Shown here one piece after another: positions 42,847 through 54,949 of a DNA stretch of 64,000 nucleotides. The notes under the pieces are model-generated. The model was given only the letters and a program-made list of their open reading frames with translations. It searched no databases and was not told where the DNA came from. The position numbers and the translations under genes are program-made. The stretch's first letter is position 1. Each line of letters starts with the position of its first letter. The stretch is from Podocnemis expansa (lineage: Eukaryota > Chordata > Testudines > Podocnemididae): positions 38,024,839-38,088,838 of the forward strand of contig ML682005.1 of assembly GCA_007922195.1 (NCBI GenBank). Reading direction: 5' to 3'.

Positions 42847-44451
42847 GTGACATACGATTTTCACATTATCACTTCTCACCTACCAGGAGTGAGGAACGAC
42901 AGGGCGGACCACCTCAGCAGACAATTCAACTCCCAGTACGAGTGGTCACTACACCCAGGAGTCCTGGGCCTAATTTTCCGCAGTTGGGGATATCCCCTAG
43001 TCGACCTGTTTGCCACCCGGGAGAATTGCAAGTGCGACCGGTTCTGCTCCCTGCGGGGACGGGAACCGGGCTCCCTTCCGGATGCCTTTCTATTGCCATG
43101 GGACGGGCCGTTGATGTATGCCTTCCTTCCCTTCCCACTGCTGCACAGGGTACTACTAAAGATAAAGAGGGACAGGGCCCAGGTGATTCTAATCGCCCCC
43201 GCCTGGCCAAGGCAGCACTGGTTCCACCTACGGAGAGAGCTCTCGGTAGCCCCACCCCGGGAACTTCCACTACGTCCCGATCTGTTAACGCAGGACCAGT
43301 CAGCTACTCCACCCGAACCTGAGGTCACTCCACCTGACAGCGTGGAGACTCTCTGGCTGTCCACAGGGGAACTGAAATGCTCAGCTCAGGTGAGGCGTAT
43401 CCTGGTGGCCAGCAGGAAAGCCTCGACCCGTGCAGCATACAATACCAAGTGGCTATGCTTCCATAGGTGGGCCCAGGACAGGAACCTGGACCCTCGGGTG
43501 GCACCCATTCCAGACATTCTGGACTATTTGTTAGAACTAAAATGTTTTGGCCTGATGCAGGGGTCATTAAAGGTCCACCTCGCAGCCATTTCGGCAGCCC
43601 ATGTGAGGGTGGCGGGTTGGTCAGTTTTCTCTCACCCGCTGGTAACAAGGTTTCTGAAAGGGTTAGAAAGGGCCTTCCCTTCAACAAGGCCACCCCCACC
43701 ACAATGGGACCTGAATTTGGTCCTCCAAAGGCTGACGGGGCCACCGTTCGAACCACTGGCCACCTGCCCTCTACTAGCTCTGTCTCACAAGGTAGCATTC
43801 CTGGTGGCAGTGACCTCTGCACGGCGGGTCTCCGAGCTGAGGGCACTCTCCTTGGAACCCCCCTACATGGTCTTCTTTAAGGACAAGGTACGGCTCCGAC
43901 CCCCTCCGGCCTTCCTCCCGAAGGTGGTTTCAGACTTCCACCTTAATCAGGACATATTCCTCCCGACCTTTTGTCCAAAGCCACACTCGTCGAGCGAACA
44001 GAGGCGGTTACACACGCTGGACGTAAGAAGAGCATTGGCCTTCTACATTCAGAGGACAAAGCCCTTCAGGAAATCGACCCAGCTCTTTGTAGCAGTGGCA
44101 GACGGGATGAAAGGGAGCCCGGTGTCCTCGCAGACAATATCATGGTGAATAAAGTCCTGTATAAAGTCGTGTTATCGACTGGCACACGTGCCATTGCCTG
44201 GGGGTGTGTGGGCCCATTCGACAAGGGCTCAGGCCTCATCAATGGCCTTCCTCGCAGGGGTGTCTGTCCGGGATATCTGTAGGGCGGCGACATGGGCATC
44301 GGCTCATACCTTTACCTCCCATTATGCTATAGTACAACAGGCTAAGGCGATGCAGCCTTCGGCAAGGCTGTTCTTCGGTCCGGCCTTTCACCTAACTCCG
44401 CCCACCATCCAGGTCAAGGCTTGTAATCGACCCAGAGGGGAATGTATGTGA
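42847..44451 (+). pseudogene. DIRS pol C-terminus: linker and tyrosine recombinase
   Basis: The 434-codon frame starts in the RNase H tail (HHLPG-like TSHLPGVRNDRADHLSR). A conserved DIRS linker, VDLFATRENCKCDRFCSL and APAWPRQHWF, follows. From about 43385 the recombinase begins (RRILVASRKASTRAAYNTKW). The first catalytic arginine is in TSARRVSELRAL (about 43822-43827). A TGA at 44146-44148 follows TISW. In the same frame after the stop are HSTRAQASSMAFLAGVS (His 44215-44217, Arg 44224-44226) and the tyrosine in TSHYAIVQQ (44323-44325). So the catalytic R...H-x-x-R...Y set is all present but divided by one nonsense codon. The frame ends at TGA 44449-44451, inside the internal complementary region. 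This enzyme would insert the circular DNA. Confidence 0.88.
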
Positions 44452-44528
44452 GCAGCTGCTTGAAGAAGAAGGGATAGTTACTTACCTGTAACTGTTGTTC
44501 TTTGAGATGCGCTGCTCACTTCCATTCC
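44431..44528 (+). repeat. DIRS internal complementary region
   Basis: 44431-44470 is the reverse complement of the left end (38523-38562, with one change near TTCTTCTTC). 44474-44528 is the reverse complement of the right end (44722-44775; AACTGTTGTTCTTTGAGATG). Joining the two element ends would recreate this sequence, which is how DIRS elements are thought to template a circle. Confidence 0.93.
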
Positions 44529-44560
44529 ACACCCGCCCACCATCCCTGCTTTTGGAGTTG

Positions 44561-44775
44561 CGGAAAGAAGGGACTGGCACCTGCCGGACCAGCGGAGGTA
44601 TTTAACTGGGGTGGCATGCATGCCACTCCAGGGGGCTCCACCACTGGTCCTGCAGGGTGGGCTAAGGAAAGAGTTTCCGGTGGCTGAGCATGCTGGCGCA
44701 TACAAACCCAGAGGGGAATGGAAGTGAGCAGTGCATCTCGAAGAACAACAGTTACGGGTAAGTAACTATCCCTTT
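44561..44775 (-). repeat. DIRS right inverted terminal repeat
   Basis: CGGAAAGAAGGGACTGGCAC through CTCTTTCCTTAGCCC-type text (reverse complement) matches the left repeat, then adds an extension ending GGTAAGTAACTATCCCTT. A perfect GTAAGT lies at 44758-44763. Confidence 0.9.
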
Positions 44776-46605
44776 CTTATGCAGATCTTGTTTAAAAATT
44801 ACTCACCATCAACATATTTAACAGTTACTACCTACTGCTATTCTAGCCCAAATTGGTGTCTCCAATACGATACAATACAATTTACGAATATACTGGAGCA
44901 ACTACTCTGTTTTGACAAAATTCAGAGTTTTGTTTTCAGAGCTATAGTCAGTTTGTTTTTCTATCATTTGAAATAAAACAGCCTAAATCATTCTCTGCAG
45001 GTCTTGTGAGTATCACTGCAAACTTTCAGTAGTGGATGAAGAAAAAGGTTTCTGGAAAAATGCTTACTGTTGAAGTTGTACAAGGGGAGCCAAAGGCACT
45101 GTCTGTCTTCCAAGTCCCTGATCCCACAAGCTACCTGATCAGTACAGGCAGAGCTTCTGACTACAGTGGACCTCTTGAGCATAAGTGTACAACTCTGCCT
45201 GTCTAGAGGCCCAATGAAAATCCAAGAGGCTCCACCTGTGTAGATCAGCTTGCAAGATTGTGACTTTGGATGCCTGATTCATTCCTTTTCAGTATTTATG
45301 TACTTAAATAGTGATTCTGAATTTATGGGCCCAATCCAATTAGTGGGTGGATCTCCATAGACTCATAGGAGCTGAATAAGACCTTTTGTTTGTAAGGATG
45401 TTGGAGACAGGAGTTGTGTCTTCCTTGATCTATGTGCTAAGCATACTGCTAGCACTTAAAATGATAAAGGACAATAATCCCAATAATTACAACAATGATA
45501 CATGAAGCAGAATTGGAAATAGCTGTATTAAACAGAGGAGAACGTGTGGAACTCTTTTTAATAGCAACTCCTAGAATAGCTTTAAAAATCCCCACAAAAC
45601 TTATTTACAAAAGGTTGCTGATCACATAGTAAAAAAAAAAAGGCATAAACAGTTAGTTAGTATTCAAGGATATTATGCCTCTCACATGCAATTTCCCAGA
45701 AAAAGAATAAAATACATTTCTCCCTATTAAGGAATTTCTTGGTTTTCCAGTAAAATAAAAATTCCTATCAAATTCAAATTTATTATTCATGTAGAGTGAT
45801 ATGAATCCTATAGAGTGATAAATTTTAAATTGAAAAATATTTTTGCATTGTCAGTTTTCTAAAGATACTCTTTAATGGTTTCCATAGCAACCATCACTGT
45901 AGCGTCTAAGTATCAAGGTCTATTACTAAATAGTTCCATTCTACTGAGCAGTACCAAGACTCAGGATAATGCCCTGCTTTTAAACATTTACTTGAAGTTT
46001 ACTTTAGGACCAGATTCTGCCACCTGTCTTAAATAAGGAGCATTATTTAGTCCTCAAAGATACCCATTAAATATCAGTAAGATTGTATGCAAAGTTACGT
46101 ATTAGATGACTTGAATGAGGGTTACTGAATTTGACTCTTAATAAATCAAGCCAGTGTGTGTATGCACACACAAAAATTTAGTGCAAGGGGAAATTACTGA
46201 ATTGACAGATCTAGAAACTGATGTCTTCTACTTGAACACAGGACAGAAACACCTCAGGCAACAGCAGTAACACCTTCCTCACTTTGCCCTGCTGGAAAAT
46301 GTGTGTCAATTTTAAGTAGAAGGATCATCTCTAAGGACAGTAGATTAGTACCTATGACTCCATGCAGTTCTTGCCTTCTGAGACTGCCAAAGACCTTACC
46401 AATTATTGTGATAGAGCTTTTGTTAGAGCTGATTTAGAAGAGGAGAGAAGGCAGCTTTATGCATTCCTCTCACTTATGGTCCCAATCCATCAAAGCACTT
46501 CAGCAAGTTCTTAAGACTATCTTTGTTCAGCCAAGCCCGCCACATGTGCATGAACAGCAGTGACTTCAGTATAACTTAAAGGCAAACTTGGTGTCATGCT
46601 GTGTA
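44776..46605. other. unassigned DNA
   Basis: A possible diverged MIR/L2 tail occurs at about 45390-45490 (GACAGGAGTTGTGTCTTCCT). No gene is recognised. Confidence 0.45.
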
Positions 46606-47560
46606 AACTGGCTCACAAGTCTGAGTGCCAGCCTCAGGAGAGACCATCAGAAAATAAGGCAGACATCTTAAACTGGTGGTGTGTTCTGCAAGTTAGATCT
46701 TACTAAGCCAGTAACACGTCAACTCCTGTACCTTATATCAGTCTTACCATTGACTTACAGACAGTCCCCTTGGACTTTTAAGTCTCTTACTATCCAGAAA
46801 AATTGGACCATGATAAAATGATTATACAGACACACGTGCGCACGCGTGCGTGCACGCACACACACGCACTGCTTCAAGACCCACAAGACCAGTCACTTAC
46901 ACCAGATGAATTGGTACTCTAAATCTCACACCAAAGACACCGCTAGTAGCCAGTTCCACAGTAAAAAGTAACAAAAGGCTTATTAACTAAGAAAAGGAAC
47001 TGAGAATTCTTGAGAGGTTAAGCCCGGTAAAATATATGTATGGGTGAGTCTATAATTCCAAATGGTAGCAGAGATATAGTAATCTGCCAGTTTCCCAAAA
47101 GTCTCTCAGGGCCACACAGAATAAATCTGGGCATCTCCATCTTGCTCAGTTATTCTGCCCTAAGACTCTGATGAAGGATCTTTCCCTGAATCCATATGTA
47201 TAGCTTTTTCCTCATAGAAAACAAGCTGCCAGGGTCACTAACCACATGGGCCACAGAAAATAAGGAATCCATCTAGTGTCTTTTACCTCAATCATCTCAC
47301 ACAATGACCACTAGTTTTGAATAGCACTTTTCTGTTAAAGATCTTCAGTTGTACTCTGCCAGGCTTCTTCTTTATTTGATGAGTTATTAGTTACAGGGTT
47401 ATATAAAATGTAAGTGTTTGTTACTCCATTATAACAGGATACAAGTAAGTAAAAACAATGCATGTAACTTCCCATTAGTTTTCATGAAGTTTAAACACAA
47501 ACACACATCATTTAACTGTCAATTGTATATATACTATTACACAAGTGAATTGGCCTGGGA
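46606..47560. repeat. ~950 bp dispersed repeat, copy B
   Basis: Collinear with 23283-24240 in the same orientation; see that entry for shared landmarks. It has an extra alternating CA/CG tract at 46831-46868. Divergence from copy A is high (many indels), so the two are old interspersed copies rather than a recent duplication. Confidence 0.75.
46831..46868. repeat. alternating purine-pyrimidine tract
   Basis: About 38 bases of mixed CA and CG dinucleotide steps (CACACGTGCGCACGCGTGCG, then TGCACGCACACACACGCA). This composition favours left-handed DNA in theory. Confidence 0.9.
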
Positions 47561-48864
47561 TGTTGGTACGAGATGACTAGTCTACCAGTAACACAGATGC
47601 ACTTACATGCTTTGCTGAATCAGTCTCAGTACATTTTATGCTCAACCACTCAGCCAAGGAACATAAACAATATCATTGACTTATCTGACCGATCACCAAT
47701 TATCCACAGTCTGAATTTTGACTCGTACTGCTCAGAGACAGCAAATGAACTCAATGTTAAAAATGGTTTAGTCAATTTAAATAATCATTTGAAGAAATAA
47801 TGATCTGTACATGAGCACTACTTGAACAGAAAACAAGGTTAAAGTTATTTGTTTTCTATTATTTATTCACTGCTGCTTAGCATACACAATTTCCCTGACT
47901 CAAGCATTAATTTCAGGTGTTGTTTTGACCATTTTGATATCACTTGAGAGAGAACCTTGTATCTACACACTTAATAAAAAAAGGCCTAGGGCAGTATCCC
48001 CTAGCACAAGAGTTATCCCTCAAGTTCCTTCAATTGTCTTTGCTCTTTCAACTCTTGCAAATGCCAATAAGCCAGCCTTTTTTTTTTTTAAATAGGGAGC
48101 TTGATCAGCATTTCGATTTAACTTCATAGAAAAGGCTTTTTATTATTATTACTCAAATGGCTGAAACTACCTTTACCACAGCCAATTTCATTTTCATCTT
48201 GCTCCTGGGAAGTGTTCACATTCTCTGGGAGTTTTTTCAAATGCTATGTACGGCTTCATGGTCCTGACATCATTATCATCATTTTTGACTTCCATTGCAT
48301 TAGTAGATGAAGGAATAGCTTTTAAAAGAAAAGAAGTCTTCAAGAATCTCAGTCAGTATTCCAAAGTCACTAACTCTTGCTATGATAAAGGGCAGGAGGG
48401 GAGTGATTGCCTGCAGCAGGCATACTGACTCATGGAACATGTTCCCCACAGTGTGGAGGCAGTTCTAAACCTAAGGTATTCAACTGTGTTGCTCTTGGCA
48501 TATCCCCCCCCCCCCCCCCCATGGGATATTTGCTTTCTGGGAAGCATGATGACAAAAATCTTCAGTGCAGTCAGATTTTTTAATAGGAAAATCTTATAAT
48601 TTCAATCAAAACTGGCACAAGGAAATCTCTGTATGTGGCTGACATCAACCCTGCAGTATTGCTCTGCATCATAGGAGTTCACAGTTCAAAAGTGCACTTC
48701 TATTCTCCCAGCTTTCTTCTCATCCACTCTGATTTTTTTAAAGTGTTGGTATAGTATGGGGTTGCTGTTCAGAGACAGGAACACAAGTCCTTTTTTCTCT
48801 GACCCCTCATTGTCCTGCAAATATTCTGGAAGTCTAAATCATTGTAAAATTATATCTGAAGCCT
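47561..48864. other. unassigned DNA with C17 run
   Basis: Nothing was recognised. A run of 17 C lies at 48504-48520, and short open frames of about 60-75 codons lack motifs. Confidence 0.45.
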
Positions 48865-49025
48865 CAATTTATTATATTACAATATTGCTTGCAGGCCAGA
48901 GCCAAGATTAGTCCCTCCACTGTACAAACAAGTGAGTAATAGAGAGCCCTGCCCCAAAGAGCAGACAAGACAGACAAAGAGTGGGAGGAGAAACCAGGCA
49001 TAAAGATGTGAAATGGCTTGCCAAA
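48865..49025 (-). repeat. MIR-like fragment, minus strand
   Basis: GCCCTGCCCCAAAGAGCAGA, CAAGACAGACAAAGAGTGGG and ATGGCTTGCCAAAATCC are the reverse-strand form of the tail and core family seen at the left end of the window. Confidence 0.6.
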
Positions 49026-49295
49026 ATCCATTTAAATCCACACACAAGAAATGATCTCATTTCTAACCATAATCATTAGAGATGAGACTGAATTTTAGCA
49101 CCACCTGAAAGGCAGAATATCCAACACAACTGGTGAGAGATAATGCTAGTGACTTATCCAGCCAGACTATAAAATATAATAAATTAAACTGCAATTATTT
49201 TCTAAAAATCAGGAAGTATTTTATATGGGGGAAGGGAGGGATATTAGTTTATTTTAGTAATCTGTTAATTGAGATTTTCTGTATTATGTTACTAA

Positions 49296-49533
49296 GGACA
49301 TGTCCACACTAGCACTTATGTTGGCAAAACTTTTGTCACTCAGAGGTGTGAAACAATAGCTCCTGGAATGACATAAGCATCTCCAGCATAAGTGCTCATG
49401 TGCACAGCACTATGTAGGTGCCAACAGGGCTACCACCATTCTTTGAGCTGGTTTTATCATCATCTTTCCCACCAGGATAATTAAACTACACAAGTGCTCT
49501 TAGAGTGGCATAGCTATAAGTGTAGACATAACT
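49296..49533. mobile_element. MITE with GGACATGTCCACAC terminus, decayed
   Basis: Left GGACATGTCCACACTAGCAC, right TATAAGTGTAGACATAACT. Flanks TAA and TGA are similar but not identical. It is 238 bp with no coding capacity and belongs to the same broad GGTATGTC group. Confidence 0.5.
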
Positions 49534-50237
49534 TGAGACATTCCAAATCTGGAAAAGTAGCCACAAACCAGCTCCTCAGAGACAAAAGGCAAACTGATGC
49601 CTCAGCCATGTGGAAGGGAATAAAATTGTGCATCACCTGATTACATAGCCATTCTTTCCTGGGCAAAAGGGTGAGAATAACAAATTTACATCTTAGTAAA
49701 ATAAGCAGCTGGAAGTTCTGTCCCTACAGATTTTGTCTCCTGAACCCCAGCTGAAGAGGATTCTTAAAGAGGAGGAGAAAGGTATACAAATGAAGAACAG
49801 ATACCCTAGGTCATTCCTTCCTCTCTACCAGTGGCAGCTGCAACACCTGAGGAACAAAAACAGAACTGAGGGAGGGATCCTGTCTGAAAAGAATTCAACC
49901 AGTAAGACTGCTGAAGCATATGATGAGAAAGACTTTTACTTTGAATTCACTTAGTTTGTGAAATTAGTTATTAGTTGTATTTTACATTTTCTTTGTAACC
50001 AATTCTGACTTTTATGCCTTATCACTTGTAATTACTTAAAATCTTTCTTTAGTTAACAAATTTATTTTAGTATTTTATCTAAACTAGTGTACTTTTATTG
50101 AAGTGTTTGGGAAACTCCGTTTGAGATACAGGATTGTGCATACCTTTCTTATTAACAAATTGACAGCCTTTATATGAGTTTTAGCCCAGGAGGGAGCTGC
50201 GCAGTATCAGATGCACATTTCTGAGAGAAAAGTCTAG

Positions 50238-50605
50238 AGCTATTTTCACACACAGGGGGTTATTTCGATACAAGTTGTTTCGAAACAACTTGTCAAAATA
50301 ACACCTTATTTCGAAATAAGTTAATTTGAATTAACAGTTTAATTCGAATTAAGGAAAAAAAGCAGGAATTGAAATAGCAAGTTCAGACAACAGTTATTCT
50401 GAAATGAGTCACCGTTGTTTCGAAACAATATGTTCAGACTGCATTGTTTCAAAACAATGTTGTTTCGCCCCCAAATGGGGTTTAAGTTGTTTCGAAACAA
50501 CGGGAACCCGTTGTTTTGAAACAATGGTGCGTCATGTGAACATGGCATTTCTTATTTCAAAACAACCTCATTGTTTTGAAATAAGAATGCTGTGTGAACA
50601 CAGCC
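50238..50605. mobile_element. GGSTATGTCCAC-like element, GTTTCGAAAC variant
   Basis: Left AGCTATTTTCACACACAG, right GCTGTGTGAACACAGCC, flanked by TAG on both sides (50235-50237 and 50606-50608). The interior repeats TTGTTTCGAAACAA rather than TTATTTCGAAATAA, so it is a distinct subfamily. Sequence 49534-50237 is unassigned. Confidence 0.7.
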
Positions 50606-51174
50606 TAGGACTTCAGATTTGCTGTAGTGTACTATAAATCAAGAATGGCTGGCCAAAGCATTCATACAGTATAGCTGTGAGTAATTTATATGCTGGAGGA
50701 GGTGTGACAGCAGACCTGAAGTGGTGCTTTCTCAGCAAAGCATTGTAAAATGCATCCTAGCCTGGAGAATTAAGACGACACAGCTGTCCAGGTTGTACCC
50801 TGGATAATATCACAGCATGACATTTCTCAAATATTTTGTTAACCATTATCATAGCTCTCAATATTCTTGTTGTCCATTTATATATACACAATCTGCTTTT
50901 GAATCTGATCTACTGTTTTAGTCCATTGAAGAGCTGTTGGGCCTAATGAGAGGAGGATTGACTGCTCAGATTAGCAAGATTTAAACTCCTTGGGGGCTGA
51001 AATTGATTGCCTGTTGTGGTATGACCGGCATGTGTCTCACACTTCTTTCAAAAACCAAGTGTCATATATACTGTGGTCATTTTTGTGACTTTCCCCTGGG
51101 GAATGCCTTGCAACTCTCTTCCAGTAAGTTTAGAGAATGATCAAGGTGATAGACTGAGGTCTGGACCCAGAATT
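50606..51174. other. unassigned DNA
   Basis: Nothing was recognised. Confidence 0.45.
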
Positions 51175-51177
51175 TAC

Positions 51178-51490
51178 CATAGAATCATAGAAGATTAGTG
51201 TTGGAAAGGACCTCAGGAAGTCATCTATTCCAATCGCCTGCTCAAAGTAGGAGCAATTCCAGCTAAATCATCAGGGCTCTGTCAAGTTGGCCCTTAAGTT
51301 TTTTTGCTTTGTTTTTTAAAGGATGGAGATTCCACCATCTTCCTAGGTAACCCATTCCAGCACTTCATTGCCTTCCTAGTGAAAACTTTTTCGAATGTCC
51401 AATCTCAAACTGTACTTTAGACATACTTGTAGTTTGAACTGTTTTCAGAGGAATTTGTTTATCACAGTCTATCACCTCTTTTTAATTAGA
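51178..51490 (-). repeat. CR1 LINE 3' end, minus strand
   Basis: CATAGAATCATAGAAGATTA marks the CR1 3' terminal octamer repeat, followed on this strand by GGAAAGGACCTCAGGAAGTC and GGATGGAGATTCCACCATCT and ACCCATTCCAGCACTTCATT. The LINE reads leftward. A T-rich interruption lies at about 51298-51320. Confidence 0.8.
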
Positions 51491-54400
51491 TACACCCTCC
51501 TTGTGTTACTGTGTAGATCCCAGTATGTAATACATCTGAATTTGTTTATCCCAGCTAAGGAAAGAAGCACCTGACATGCTGTGTTTTGGCCTCTACATTT
51601 CAGAGCTTGGATTTTAGTAACAAATTAATTTGTGTATTATTTACCTGTTATGCTGCAGGGCTCGTGTTTATGAGTCTGAAGGTTATCAGTGTAAAAAAAA
51701 AAACAAAAAAAAAAACAAACCACAAATTCAAAGGGTCAACCTACAAAGCAGACAGAACACCCCCCCCCCCCCCCGAAACAAACAAAACCCCTATCCCAAT
51801 TCTGCTTTATAGGCTTAAGGTTTACTCATGAAGACAGAAGAATGAGAACAATCTGTTTCTACACAGAAACTGTAGGTGGTTATCAAAGGGATTTTTTTTT
51901 TTAAAGCTCTTTATAGTCCTTGCTACCTCACTAAAAGTAGTATTTGGAACAGATCAGGTTTTATTGGGGCTTGATAAACGATTACTTCAGTTTTGCACTG
52001 ATGTAACTGGAGCTACAACAGCATAAAACACAGTGAAGAACTGGCCCCTAATATTTCTTTGAGGAACATGAACATCTACCAAGGTAGAATTACATTCAAT
52101 TCCTAATTATGACTAGTCTTCCAGGTTGTACATGTTCTGTGTATAACACACTGCAAACAGAAAACTGAAACCCAATCCAGAATTCCTGGTTGCCTTATTC
52201 CGAGGTATAATTGATAACTTGAATTTTCATTTTTAACACCTAATGAGTCCTCAGGTTCTTCCCATTCACACAAAGAAATAATGTTTAATATGGTTTAACT
52301 ATCTTTATGAATTGTTCCCCCAGTGCAGGAGAGCAACAGAACCATTAAAAAGAGGACCCTGTGGCATACAAGGATTATAAACCGTGACAGTCTTTTCCCC
52401 AACAACTGATTATAGGCTTGATTTATGAAGGCTATGGAGATTGAACATATCACAGTTAATGCCTTAAAAGTGAATTTCATTATGCTATAATAATCCATAG
52501 CAGTTGCTCTGGGGCACCTTAAGGAATATACAGAATAGTAATAATCTCCCTATTAACCTATTTTCCTTTAGTTTTATTAATACTGAACTCATGGTAGCAA
52601 GTTGCTGGATGTGTTGAGTAGGCATGACCAACCTACATGAGGCAAAAACTGACATGGCTATTAGGAAATCACTTGTTTGAAAATAAAAATCTATCCTTGG
52701 GCAATAAAAGGACAACTTTTGCCTACGGCAGGTGTCATGAGAGAAGACTACACTATTTAGCTTCTGTTGTTCAGTGGCACAAATCTGTCCAAAGCTTGAT
52801 AACTGTCCATCAGTTTTAATCACCGTCAAGTAATTGAGCATGGAGATGGATTTATTCTTCTCTTTGCCCAGAAGGCTATCTAATAGCATAAACTGGTTCT
52901 GTTCAATTTGTTAGCAACCATGACAACATGGAAAAAAGAAGGCACTTCTCTTCATTTTGGTTGTAAAGCAATGCCTTTCATGATGTACTGTTTCTTTCAA
53001 GGATTTGAACTTTGATTCATGTGACACATATGTAGCCGCTGCTGTCATATCTTAGTGGCAAATGAATCTGAATTACAACATTAAATTTCATTGCTTGAGA
53101 TGAGCAGGGAACATAAGAATGAACAAAGAACACATCCGGCTCATATTATAAGACCTCAAAGTAACACAGTTAATGCCAATCAAATTCACACTTCACATAG
53201 AACCAGTTCCAGGTTAACTAACTGAGCAGTGTTAGGAATGATGCTAGTAGATGTCTCTAAGTGAACATCAAAGGATCAGCACAAAAATCTAGGGTACTGT
53301 TTACCTACTACTATCTTTATTTACAGGCAATCATATTACATTTTGCTAAGGGTTCCTTTTAGGTTTGATGGTAGTTAGGGAACTGATTTCTGATTTTTAC
53401 TATGGAAAAATTGATGGAGGGGTAAGTGATTTAAGAATCAAATATACTTCTAACTGCCAATATGTTTAAATTCTGTTTGCTATTTTGTGATTTTTTTTAA
53501 AAAAAACTTGCTCTTCTTCTTTTCTTTGAGCTCATTTGTGGATATTTGACCATTTTTCACTTATCCTCTGTTCTAAATACTAAAATCACTAACTTGCAAA
53601 TGACTCTCCACAGATTCATGCTTCCAAATTCATAATAAAAAGTGAGTTAGAAATATTTGAACCCAAAGCTGTTGCTGAAAGGGTAGGTGGGCTTCTAAAG
53701 TAGTCAGAAGAAGGTAGTCCAAAAAGTAAAAGAGAGGAGGAAAAGAGAAAGTATATTAGAAAGAAGTATATTCCAAGTAAATATGGAAAAAGTGTTTCTT
53801 TCCACTAAGAAAAATAGATGTTAGTAAAAGGAGAAAGGAAAAAATATTACAGGAAAGTTATGTTGCATTAATCTCTCTCTACCTTTTTCCACTAACCCCA
53901 TTCAATTATCAAAAAACACCACCAAACCCTGGTGGTAAGTAAGAACAGTAAGCTGATACTATTCTGCAATTTTTGGCTGGCCAAAGGAACTTATCTTCTT
54001 GTCTCATACCTCACAATACACCCAAGCCAAGCACCAGCCACCTAATCATGTATAATCAGATGACTGGGAACCAGAACCTTAGGATCTGAACATATTTGGA
54101 GAGCTCAGATATAGATTTCAACTTCATACCATAAGCCTGTCACTGATTGACCTGTTACACATATTGTAATAATTTTACATTGATTGATATTTGTTTTGCC
54201 CTGCATCCAAAAAAGATGACACTTGAAGTTCTATGATCCATTGGAGTTCTCTGTTTACCATGTTGCCTGCAACAGTACAAATCTCAAGGCTAAACTCATT
54301 CAAAAACCACATTTCTCTCTCTCTCTCTCTCACACCCCCACCCCAGCCCAAAATAAAAAACAGCCTTTGAAAAACTATTGTATTTAAAGTAGAACTCATG

Positions 54401-54949
54401 GCAAATCTCTCAGAATCCTCATCTGTGTAGAATAATTTGAGCAGCAGAGTACCTTTTGTAGGAGAAAATCAGCTGTGTCAAAAATATATTTAGAATATTC
54501 AGAGTTTTGTTTAACAGAGATTGTTTGTGGTTCACTGATGGAGCATAGCCCTTATGTTTCAAACTGGGTGCTCCTAACGTCTGACCAAATACTTTACTTT
54601 AAAAGGTCATGTACTATGGGGTTTCATAACATACGGTACTTATTACAAAAACGTTAAATGAATGTTAAGGTTGCAAACTCAAGGACTAAAGTTGAGAAAT
54701 GATAGAATTAAGGTTGCCCCTTATTTGGTTCCCAGGGTGTGTATGCATTTGATAGAGCCTTGAGTTAACAGAATATCTAATGGCAGTAGAGGGCTGTTAC
54801 CTTCTCTATGGACCTGCCACTAGGAGATGAGACAAATACCGTGCCGGTGGGTTTAACAATCATTTGCTCATAGCAAAGAAATGTTGAGCTTTAGGAATCT
54901 TAGGTTCAATTCCAATTCTCTGGGGAGTGTACCATAGTGATTACAGGCT
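51491..54949. other. unassigned DNA with low-complexity tracts
   Basis: It contains an A-rich tract (51693-51717), a C15 run (51760-51774) and a CT run (about 54315-54330). A 134-codon minus-strand frame at 52485-52889 has no recognisable motif. No repeat termini were identified. Confidence 0.45.

Larger units (their letters stand above)
38523..44775 (+). mobile_element. DIRS-type tyrosine-recombinase retrotransposon, full length, inactive
   Basis: The 6.25 kb unit has the DIRS layout. A left terminal repeat (38523-38710) is inverted relative to a right one (44561-44775). An internal complementary region (44431-44528) matches, in reverse complement, the outer end of both. Inside lie gag, then pol with reverse transcriptase, RNase H and a tyrosine recombinase. 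The right repeat extends about 29 bases further out than the left. DIRS elements are thought to replicate via a circular intermediate and insert with the recombinase, without a duplicated target site; none is seen here. The copy is dead: two in-frame stops and a C-run frameshift in gag; three stops, a G-run frameshift and a hAT insertion in pol. Confidence 0.92.
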
